Source of the DNA: an uncultured Sulfolobales archaeon | GTDB lineage: Archaea; Thermoproteota; Thermoprotei_A; Sulfolobales; Desulfurococcaceae | Direction: 5' to 3' | Assembly (NCBI GenBank): GCA_938003605.1 | Contig: CALKYD010000078.1 | Coordinates: 1-6,122 of the forward strand | Length of the DNA: 6,122 nucleotides | Position numbers and translations under genes: made by a program | Notes under the pieces: generated by a model | Told to the model about the DNA's origin: nothing | Databases searched by the model: none | The model's input: the letters and a program-made list of their open reading frames with translations, nothing else | Shown here: positions 1 through 5,400 of the stretch, piece after piece | Layout: each line of letters begins with the position of its first letter | Numbering within the stretch: the first letter of the stretch is position 1

Positions 1-689
1 AAAGAAGCTGCCCTCCTCACTAAGCGTAAGTGAATGAGCGTAGTTAGGGCAAGCGGTATAGCCAGTGGCAACGCTATTGATGGAGTAAATGAGCTTCCCC
101 TATTAATTGCCGCAAATATTGTGGTAGCTATTGCGGCTAACAACGTGTAGAGAAAAAGATCAGCTGTAATCACGATGCGCTTGCCTGAATGCCCCATGGA
201 AGCTCCTGAAATAGCTTTCTGCGCTGTGAAAGCTATTGAAGCACTTATAAGTGGTGCGAGAATCCACGACACAAGGATCTTCAGCATAGTGGGCCAGTTC
301 ACGCTCTGTACGCCGAACTTCATGAGGCTAAATCCGGCTATTCCAGCAACTATGGATTGACTAATACTTATTGGAATCTTCAATATAGTCGATATTAAGC
401 CCCACAGTGTTGTAGCTATGATGGCGGAGAGCATGCCTATTAAAGCCCATCCGCCATCGAAGCTCTCAAACTTTACTATGTCTCTCGCCAAAGTCATTGA
501 TATGAGTGAACCGCAGAGTGCAGCTCCTACCAGCTCAGCAAAAGATCCATAGAGTAGGGCTTTCCTTAATTCAAGAGCTTTAGAGCCAACTACTGTTCCA
601 ATAGAGTTAGCAGCATTGTTAGCTCCATTAATCCACGCTGCAGCAAATGCAGCTGCTAAGCCTATCATTAATGCGAGCAGATAGTTCAA
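1..689 (-). CDS. PiT-family inorganic phosphate permease, N-terminal part (C-terminus beyond left edge)
   Basis: Integral membrane carrier that imports inorganic phosphate by ion symport (family knowledge). The minus strand is open from 689 to position 1, giving 229 codons plus two bases with no stop. The first hydrophobic segment runs into NGANNAANSIGT at residues 21-32, the N-terminal PiT signature. The second half-signature, PISISQSIVAGIAG, lies at residues 106-119. Between and after these are strongly hydrophobic helices, for example around 46-68, 82-102 and 134-154. An in-frame TGA at 698-696 leaves TTG at 689-687 as the only start before the first helix. GATGATC, one mismatch from the SD sequence GGTGATC, precedes it at 700-694. 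Family members usually run to well over 300 residues, so roughly the last third is missing. The start is the least certain part; the family call is firm. A PhoU-like partner is often adjacent in archaea but would lie outside this window. Confidence 0.93.
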   Translation of the reverse strand, partial: MNYLLALMIGLAAAFAAAWINGANNAANSIGTVVGSKALELRKALLYGSFAELVGAALCGSLISMTLARDIVKFESFDGGWALIGMLSAIIATTLWGLISTILKIPISISQSIVAGIAGFSLMKFGVQSVNWPTMLKILVSWILAPLISASIAFTAQKAISGASMGHSGKRIVITADLFLYTLLAAIATTIFAAINRGSSFTPSIALPLAIPLALTTLIHLRLVRRAAS

Positions 690-713
690 CGTCGATCATC
701 TGCATTACGTAGA

Positions 714-731
714 GTATGTATGAATACATAC
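714..731. promoter_or_regulatory. 18-bp perfect dyad in the phosphate permease leader, candidate operator
   Basis: GTATGTAT-GA-ATACATAC: two perfect 8-bp arms around a 2-bp centre. It lies 25 bp upstream of the permease TTG and about 20-35 bp downstream of the inferred transcription start, where a bound homodimeric repressor would block transcription. The short centre argues against a good RNA hairpin, so a protein-binding site is the better reading. A weaker dyad, TACA-TTAT-TGTA, overlaps it at 729-740. Phosphate control is inference from the neighbouring gene only. Confidence 0.5.
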
Positions 732-770
732 ATTATTGTAGCATTGAGTAAGGGTAATCTAAGGTAAACC

Positions 771-785
771 GGTATATAAATATTT
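771..785. promoter_or_regulatory. TATA element readable in both directions
   Basis: On the minus strand this reads AAATATTTATATACC and contains TTTATATA, an excellent archaeal TATA box. It predicts a transcription start near 750 and a leader of about 60 nt for the phosphate permease. On the plus strand the same bases read TATATAAATATTT and would place a start near 803, at the head of the hairpin-rich stretch that follows. Use by the permease is the more likely role. Plus-strand activity is only a possibility. Confidence 0.6.
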
Positions 786-802
786 GGCCAGCCTAGATAT
801 GA

Positions 803-945
803 GTGCAGAGTACTGGTGGAGGTGTTTTACCTTCAGGTGAAGGAGCTTGGAGAGCGTTAATTCAACGGGGAAGAGCTATGGGACCTTGATGAACCCCTAG
901 GAATTCTGGGCTGGTGAATCCTAAGAGCTGCGTAGCTCAAAAACT
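803..945 (+). ncRNA. Hairpin-rich non-coding stretch, possible structured RNA of unknown family
   Basis: No open frame of useful length lies here; the longest I traced on the plus strand is a GTG-started one of about 24 codons. Four inverted repeats are crowded together: CCTTC-AGGT-GAAGG (830-843), CGTT-AATTC-AACG (855-867), a 9-bp stem with two single-A bulges and a 9-nt loop (897-925), and GAGCT-GCGT-AGCTC (925-938). The stretch looks richer in G+C than the surrounding intergenic DNA. A plus-strand TATA element lies at the right distance upstream. I could not fit it to tRNA, SRP RNA, RNase P RNA, or the C/D and H/ACA box guides, and no clear T-rich end follows on the plus strand. The strand and both ends are guesses. 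It could also be untranscribed spacer. Confidence 0.22.
939..943 (-). terminator. Possible T-tract terminator after dut
   Basis: The minus strand carries TTTTT about 20 nt after the dut stop codon. Archaeal RNA polymerase can stop at short T tracts without a hairpin. The nearby hairpin (925-938) lies downstream of the T tract in this direction, so this is not a bacterial-style intrinsic terminator. Confidence 0.35.
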
Positions 946-962
946 GCAAATCCCTCTTAAAC

Positions 963-1436
963 CTAAAGTCCTTCGCCTTGATATACGCCTTTATAAACCC
1001 TTGCTGTCTCACTGCACATCTTTATTAACACTAATTGAGCTACCTGTGTTCCAACAGAAATGAGTACTCCGTATGGGTTATACACTGTTAGAAGACCTAT
1101 GCCTCTACCATAGTACCCGGGGTCCCAGACTGCTGTAGCTAGGAAAACCCCCATTCTAATAAGCGATGATCTGGGGATAGCTAGCCCCACGCAGTTACTT
1201 GGTATAGACACTTCCTCAGAGTACCTTATTATGTATGGGCCTGGGCTTAAATGGAAGGAGTCTTTTTCAGGCAGTATTTGATTATATGTAGGAACTTCCC
1301 TACCGTCTCGATGCAACTCCCCCCTACCCCCTAAGGCATATACTTCAGCTAAAGTAAGCTTAATGCCTGAGCAATCAAGTTTATGCTCAGGCAAACCCAG
1401 TATTCTAGCGATATCCTCGGGGCTTAAGATACACAT
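963..1436 (-). CDS. dut: dUTPase, archaeal type of the dCTP deaminase family
   Basis: Hydrolyses dUTP to dUMP and pyrophosphate, keeping uracil out of DNA and supplying dUMP for dTMP synthesis (family knowledge; a homotrimer in this fold). The 157-residue protein has the conserved blocks in order: LDCSGIKLTL at 20-29, PGPYIIRYSEEVSIP at 65-79, PRSSLIRMGV at 88-97, AVWDPGYYGRG at 102-112, TQVAQLVL at 130-137 and a C-terminal YKGVYQGEGL at 148-157. In dCTP deaminases the strand after DPGW carries a catalytic Glu (LE..N). Here it reads LLTVYN with no Glu, and two more residues separate the DPG from the Asn, so a dUTPase is favoured over a deaminase. The ATG start at 1436 is fixed by AGGTG at 1449-1445 with an 8-nt spacer. 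It is transcribed away from the guide RNA, from its own promoter. A bifunctional enzyme is unlikely but not excluded. Confidence 0.88.
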   Translation of the reverse strand: MCILSPEDIARILGLPEHKLDCSGIKLTLAEVYALGGRGELHRDGREVPTYNQILPEKDSFHLSPGPYIIRYSEEVSIPSNCVGLAIPRSSLIRMGVFLATAVWDPGYYGRGIGLLTVYNPYGVLISVGTQVAQLVLIKMCSETARVYKGVYQGEGL

Positions 1437-1444
1437 AGCTGCAG

Positions 1445-1449
1445 CACCT
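1445..1449 (-). promoter_or_regulatory. Shine-Dalgarno site of dut
   Basis: AGGTG on the minus strand, 8 nt before the ATG at 1436. It matches the SD core AGGAGGTGATC and the spacing used by two other genes here, and it fixes the dut start. Confidence 0.75.
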
Positions 1450-1474
1450 AAAATTAAGCCACATTAAGTATGAG

Positions 1475-1482
1475 TTAATAAA
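1475..1482 (-). promoter_or_regulatory. TATA box of dut
   Basis: TTTATTAA on the minus strand. A start about 26 bp downstream falls near 1453, leaving a short leader that still contains the AGGTG at 1449-1445. It is divergent from the guide RNA promoter about 50 bp away. Confidence 0.6.
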
Positions 1483-1528
1483 GTGTTCAGGGCTTGTAAA
1501 AAGGCTGTTAGTTAAGCTTACAACAGTA

Positions 1529-1535
1529 TTTATAC
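1529..1535 (+). promoter_or_regulatory. TATA box of the C/D box sRNA
   Basis: TTTATAC centred near 1532. A start about 26 bp downstream falls near 1558, only about four bases before box C. That is the expected leader length for an independently transcribed archaeal C/D sRNA. The promoter may also serve the winged-helix gene downstream. Confidence 0.65.
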
Positions 1536-1561
1536 TTGGATTACTATCTACTCCCAGTAAA

Positions 1562-1613
1562 GTGATGATGCTTGTAAGGCCTGATGAGTGGTGAAGATAA
1601 ATCAGGCTTCTGA
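1562..1613 (+). ncRNA. C/D box guide sRNA (2'-O-methylation guide)
   Basis: All elements of an archaeal C/D sRNA occur in order. Box C is GTGATGA (1562-1568). A 12-nt guide (1569-1580, TGCTTGTAAGGC) is followed by box D' CTGA (1581-1584). After a 6-nt spacer comes box C' GTGAAGA (1591-1597, one mismatch to RTGATGA). A second 12-nt guide (1598-1609, TAAATCAGGCTT) leads to box D CTGA (1610-1613). Both guides have the 12-nt length typical of archaea. Such RNAs assemble with L7Ae, Nop5 and fibrillarin, which methylates the target base paired five nucleotides upstream of D or D'. Predicted targets are GCCUUACAAGCA (methylated U at its 5th base) and AAGCCUGAUUUA (methylated C at its 5th base). I could not place either in an RNA from memory. 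The flanks form no obvious terminal stem. The mature RNA probably spans about 1558-1617. Confidence 0.82.
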
Positions 1614-1660
1614 ACAATCAGTGCTCAGACAACCTATGGAAATAAAAGAGCTTTGACAGC

Positions 1661-1665
1661 AGGTG
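1661..1665 (+). promoter_or_regulatory. Shine-Dalgarno site that sets the winged-helix protein start
   Basis: AGGTG, 8 nt before the ATG at 1674. It lies downstream of the in-frame TTG at 1653, so it selects the ATG and argues against the longer reading. Confidence 0.75.
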
Positions 1666-1673
1666 TAAAAGCT

Positions 1674-1967
1674 ATGGCATCATACTCTAAGTGGTTTAAG
1701 AAAAGGGATTTCATAGTTTACTACGCACTCTTCAGGACCTATGGAGGAAGATCTTTTAACTTAGGTGAAGCAGTTGACTTCATTAGGGAAAACTTTTGCT
1801 TCAATAGATCTACTGCAATAAACATTTTAAAGAGATTGTTGAAGCTTGGCTTAGTTACGCAGCGAAACGAGTTAGAATACATATGTACGGACTTGATCTT
1901 TGTACTGGAAGGCTTCCTCAACCACTATAAGAACATTAGGTTGAGCAGGTGCGTCAAAGAAAAATGA
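1674..1967 (+). CDS. Small winged-helix DNA-binding protein, function unknown
   Basis: A 97-residue basic protein that I cannot assign to a named family. Three predicted helices followed by a possible wing fit a winged helix-turn-helix. Helix 1 covers the KKRDFIVYYALFRTYG region (9-24) and helix 2 LGEAVDFIRENF (30-41). NRSTAINILKRLLKLGLV (44-61) looks like the recognition helix running into the first wing strand. QRNELEYICTD (63-73) would form the wing. A C-terminal helix (IFVLEGFLNHYKNI, 75-88) could support dimerisation, and the tail is basic (RLSRCVKEK). The start is set by the AGGTG eight bases upstream; an in-frame TTG at 1653 would add seven residues but lies before that site. The gene begins 60 bp after box D of the guide RNA and has no convincing TATA box of its own, so it may share the guide RNA promoter. 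It ends 35 bp from the convergent alba stop. A transcription factor role is inferred from the fold only. Confidence 0.72.
   Translation: MASYSKWFKKRDFIVYYALFRTYGGRSFNLGEAVDFIRENFCFNRSTAINILKRLLKLGLVTQRNELEYICTDLIFVLEGFLNHYKNIRLSRCVKEK
1956..1964 (-). terminator. Possible terminator of alba inside the winged-helix gene 3' end
   Basis: The minus strand reads TTTTTCTTT about 40 nt past the alba stop. Termination here would make the two convergent transcripts overlap by a few tens of bases. Confidence 0.3.
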
Positions 1968-1969
1968 TG

Positions 1970-1994
1970 TCTTTCTATTTCCCACTCCTTTTAC
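1970..1994 (+). terminator. Pyrimidine/T-rich terminator candidate after the winged-helix gene
   Basis: Directly after the TGA stop the plus strand is T-rich, with runs TTTCTATTT and CCTTTTA. This fits archaeal T-tract termination between two convergent genes. Confidence 0.4.
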
Positions 1995-2002
1995 TCAACT
2001 AA

Positions 2003-2296
2003 TTACTGAGCTGCTAGAACTATCTCTATAGTGCTTATCCTCGCTTGACGTCCATCGGGGTTCGTTACGGTTTGGCTTCCAATCTTTATGTCTTTTACAG
2101 CTACTTTCCCTGGTAAAAACCTGCTCTTCACTATTTCAGCTACATCAACTGCCTTACTTATAGCTCTTCCTCTAGCTTTTACAACTACTTCGTTTACGCC
2201 TTGGTGTACTAGAGTTAGTACCGCTAATACGTAGTTCATTACATTCTTTTTTCCAACGAGTACTGTGTTGCTTGGTTGTGGTGCTGCTTGAGCCAT
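2003..2296 (-). CDS. albA: Alba, archaeal chromatin protein
   Basis: Abundant small basic dimer that coats and bridges double-stranded DNA and also binds RNA (family knowledge). From the ATG at 2296 the product is 97 residues, the same length as Sulfolobus Sso10b, and it aligns without gaps from PSN at 8-10 to the IEI near the C-terminus. GKK at 15-17 contains Lys16, the acetylation and DNA-contact lysine of Sso10b. [12 protein letters not shown] (40-51) and RFLPGK (59-64) are conserved, including Phe60 at the dimer-dimer contact. [16 protein letters not shown] (73-88) is the flexible hairpin that enters the minor groove. An ATG at 2359 would add 21 residues, but the TATA box lies inside that extension, so the short form is correct. 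GGGGTG at 2312-2307 is the likely SD, with a 10-nt spacer. The gene is divergent from reverse gyrase. Confidence 0.97.
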   Translation of the reverse strand: MAQAAPQPSNTVLVGKKNVMNYVLAVLTLVHQGVNEVVVKARGRAISKAVDVAEIVKSRFLPGKVAVKDIKIGSQTVTNPDGRQARISTIEIVLAAQ

Positions 2297-2341
2297 ATCC
2301 TTCCTGCACCCCATTGGAGTTGCTGTACCTTTAAATTGAAA

Positions 2342-2388
2342 AGCGGTGTATATAAGCATTTTCCTCCAATGCTCATTGAGCGGTGTAT
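2342..2388. repeat. Direct and inverted repeats between the alba and reverse gyrase promoters
   Basis: AGCGGTGTAT occurs at 2342-2351 and again at 2379-2388, 37 bp apart in the same orientation; the first copy overlaps the alba TATA box. Between them lie AGCATT-TTCCTCC-AATGCT (2355-2373, 6-bp arms) and the palindrome GCTCA-T-TGAGC (2371-2381). CTGTACCT also occurs twice, at 2323-2330 and 2391-2398, but an 8-mer repeated at this range may be chance. The arrangement suggests regulator-binding sites, not a mobile element. Confidence 0.45.
2348..2356 (-). promoter_or_regulatory. TATA box of alba
   Basis: CTTATATAC on the minus strand. It predicts a start near 2326 and a leader of about 30 nt that carries the GGGGTG ribosome site. 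One copy of the 10-bp direct repeat AGCGGTGTAT overlaps it. Confidence 0.7.
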
Positions 2389-2403
2389 TACTGTACCTCC
2401 ATC

Positions 2404-2411
2404 TTTTATAT
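2404..2411 (+). promoter_or_regulatory. TATA box of reverse gyrase
   Basis: TTTTATAT on the plus strand. A start about 26 bp downstream falls near 2434, giving a leader of about 18 nt that just includes the AGGTG at 2438-2442. It is back to back with the alba promoter, the two TATA boxes being about 50 bp apart. Confidence 0.68.
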
Positions 2412-2437
2412 GTAATTCACTTAGCCGATCTTTAGTT

Positions 2438-2442
2438 AGGTG
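2438..2442 (+). promoter_or_regulatory. Shine-Dalgarno site of reverse gyrase
   Basis: AGGTG, 9 nt before TTG at 2452. It supports the non-ATG start, since another in-frame TTG (2443) directly abuts this site and would have no spacer. Confidence 0.7.
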
Positions 2443-2451
2443 TTGCTGTAA

Positions 2452-5400
2452 TTGCCTGTAAATCCCATATATGCAAACCTTTGCCCATCCTGCGGTGGAG
2501 AGGTTGACGCTGTCTCTGCAGCATCTCACGGAGTCTGCAGAAAGTGCTTAGCTGGGGGAGCAGGGGGTTATTCATTAAGTAACTACATGGATCACCTCTA
2601 TAAGGAAATGAGTGAAGTAGAGGAGCTGTTCTCAAGCATAGTTGGAGGCAATGGGTTGTGGAACATACAGAAGATTTGGCTAAAGAAGCTGCTTAAGGGA
2701 GATAACGTGAGCATTATTGCTCCAACGGGGGTTGGAAAAACTACTTTACTCATAGCTTACGCACTACACGCAACTACTAAAAGGAATTGGAAGGCGCTAT
2801 TCCTTACACCAACTGCTAGCCTAGGTAGGCAGGTATACGATAAACTTATTGAAGCAGCGGGAAAGCTCAGCCTTAACTCAAGGATACTCTTCTACGACTC
2901 CAGTGCGAGTAAAGCGGAGAGGAGTGAAGTGCTCGCTAAGATCGTTAGTGGAGACTACGACGTATTGATATTGACGAACGGCTTAGTATCTAAGAGACCC
3001 GAGTTATTGAAGGACAAGTTCTTCAACTTAATAGCTGTAGACGACGTTGATGCAGTGCTCAACAAGTCTAAGAATATAGTTAAGTTGCTTAACGCACTAG
3101 GGTATACTGATGACGTAATTGATTTAGCTAAGAAGTTAGTTGAGCTAAGAACAAGGATCTACTTAAGTAGAAGGTTTAGAGGGACTTTAGACTACACGCT
3201 TAGAGAGGAGTTAGGGAAATACATGGATCTAGAGAACAACTTAAGGAAGTTTAAAGACAGAGGAGCTAGAGGGCAAATTGTTGTAGCAAGTGCAACAGGG
3301 AAGTTGAGGGGGCCTTATGCAGCAGTTATGAGAGAGCTCCTGGAACTCGACGTCCCCTGCATAGCTACTTATGGAAGAGACGTTACAGATTCCTACACTG
3401 TAGTGAGTAGGGAGGACTTATTGAGCACCCTCATGGATGTAGTGAAGGAAGTGGGGGAAGGCTTCATAATTTACACCAGCCCCCACCACCCTTCCAGAGG
3501 CCTTATTAATGTAGATGAATTAGTGAATGTAATTAAGGCTTCCACAGGCCTGAGAGTAGCTAAAGCCACTCCAGGCAGTGTGCGTAAGCTAATTAACGGT
3601 CTTTTAGACGGAGTTGTGGGGTCAGCGTCTTACTATGGCGTTAGCGTGAGAGGCATAGATGCTCCTAAGACGGTTAAATATGTGATCTTTATAGGAACCC
3701 CATGCTTTAAAGTAGAGCTTTCTAAAGCACTCACTAACATTAAGACTCTGCACAGACTCCTCATATACTTGAATGAAAGAGGCTATAACACTGGAGATCG
3801 TCTGACAACTTTGAGCAATATCACTAGAGCTCTGAGTCCAGGGGAGCTCAGGTTAGTGAGCTTGACTCTTAGAGGAGTAGTTGAGAGAAGTGAGGTAACT
3901 AATGACAGGGTTTTAAAGGCCTTAAGTTGTGTTGAGGGGGAAGCTAAGTGGGTTGAAGAGGCAATTACTGAAATCCTTGAGAGGGAGGGCAAAGTACTTG
4001 TTGGAACTATGCTGATATCTAGAAGCAGTGGAAAACCCTTTGTCATAGTGCCCGATGCTCTTACCTACATACAGGCCACTGGTAGAACTTCAAGGATGTT
4101 GAATGGAGCTATGACTCATGGAATATCAGTATTAATAGAGCTAGAGGAATTTAAGGAACTAGTGAAGGCGCTGAGCAAGAGGCTTGAGTACATAGGGATC
4201 CCTCCCTTAAGGCATCTAAGCGAAGTTGACTTGACTCAAGAGCTTAAGAAAGCCGATTCATCAAGATCGAACCTCAATAGAGGTGAAATGCGTGTGCGAA
4301 GCATACTGCTAGTCGTTGAATCTCCAACTAAAGCTAAGACTATAGCTAAATTCTATGGGGAGCCCTCGAGGAGGAGGATTGGAGGCTTATTTGTTTACGA
4401 AGTCCCAGCAGTAATTGATGGCGAACTAATTTACTTAAATATCGTCGCTACAGGAGGCCACATATACGATCTAACGACAGATCCATTGAGGGGAGTGTAT
4501 GGTGTGGAGTATGAGCGCTCAATAGATACGTACACGCCCATTTATGAGACCATAAAGAGGTGTAGGCTTTGTGGAGTGCAGTTTACCAATGGCTCTTCAT
4601 GCCCTAAATGCGGCAGTAGAGCTATCAGGGACTCAATTGTAGTAGTGAATGTATTGAGGAAGCTTGGAAGCGAAGTAGACGAAGTCCTCATCTCCACAGA
4701 TCCTGATGCTGAAGGCGAGAAAATAGCTTACGATGTGTACATGGCTGTAAGAGCCGTCAATAGGAATGCGCATAGAGTGGAGTTTCACGAAGTCACTAGG
4801 AATGCTTTAGAGAGAGCTTTAAAGAATAAGAGGTCTATTGATTTAAGCCTAGTTCAAGCACAGATCTTTAGGAGGGTTCTGGATAGATTGATAGGATTTA
4901 AGACAAGCTTGGAGCTGCAATCCAAGTACTCAAAGAAGTGGCTCGGCATAGGTAGGGTTCAAGCACCGGCGTTAAAGTGGGTTGTAGATTCATACAATTC
5001 TTGGATTCATGGAAGATGTTATTCAATTGATTTACTGCTGGGGAAGAAGCCTGAACTAAGGGCATCGATATGCATTAAGGATGGAGATGAGGCTAAGCTC
5101 TTTGCAGAGGAGCTATTGAAGAGAGGGTCTATTGAAGTACTTGTTGAGGAAATTATTGACAGGAAAATGCATCCTAAACCACCGTACACCACTGACGAGC
5201 TCATAAGTGATGCATCTACGCTGGGAATACCTGCTCCAACTACTATGAGGATTGCCCAAGAGCTATTCGAAGGAGGGCTAATAACTTATCACAGGACTGA
5301 CTCAGTTCACGTGTCTAGCGCAGGGATATCCATAGCTGAGAAGTACCTTGAGTCAAGGGGTTTAAGGAAGTTCTTTACCCCTAGGTATTGGGGGGCTAAG

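Noticed and set aside
175..360. 61-codon plus-strand frame at the left of the window
   Set aside because: It is antisense to the phosphate permease, whose motifs are unmistakable.
884..925. Possible second C/D sRNA, starting from TTGATGA at 885-891
   Set aside because: No CTGA boxes follow at suitable spacing. The nearest are CTGG and CTAA, the first interval is too long and the second too short for archaeal guides.
855..960. tRNA or intron-containing tRNA on either strand
   Set aside because: TTCAA and GGTTCATC fragments suggested a T arm, but no 5-bp T stem, acceptor stem or D arm could be assembled around them.
1405..1617. 70-codon minus-strand open frame across the dut start and the guide RNA
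   Set aside because: It overlaps the 5' end of dut in another frame, runs antisense to the C/D sRNA and the dut promoter, and shows no recognisable protein pattern.
1653..1673. TTG start for the winged-helix protein
   Set aside because: The clear AGGTG at 1661-1665 lies after this TTG and is correctly spaced for the ATG at 1674.
2297..2359. 21-residue N-terminal extension of Alba from the ATG at 2359
   Set aside because: The alba TATA box (2348-2356) lies inside it, so the transcript begins downstream. The short form matches the 97-residue family length exactly.
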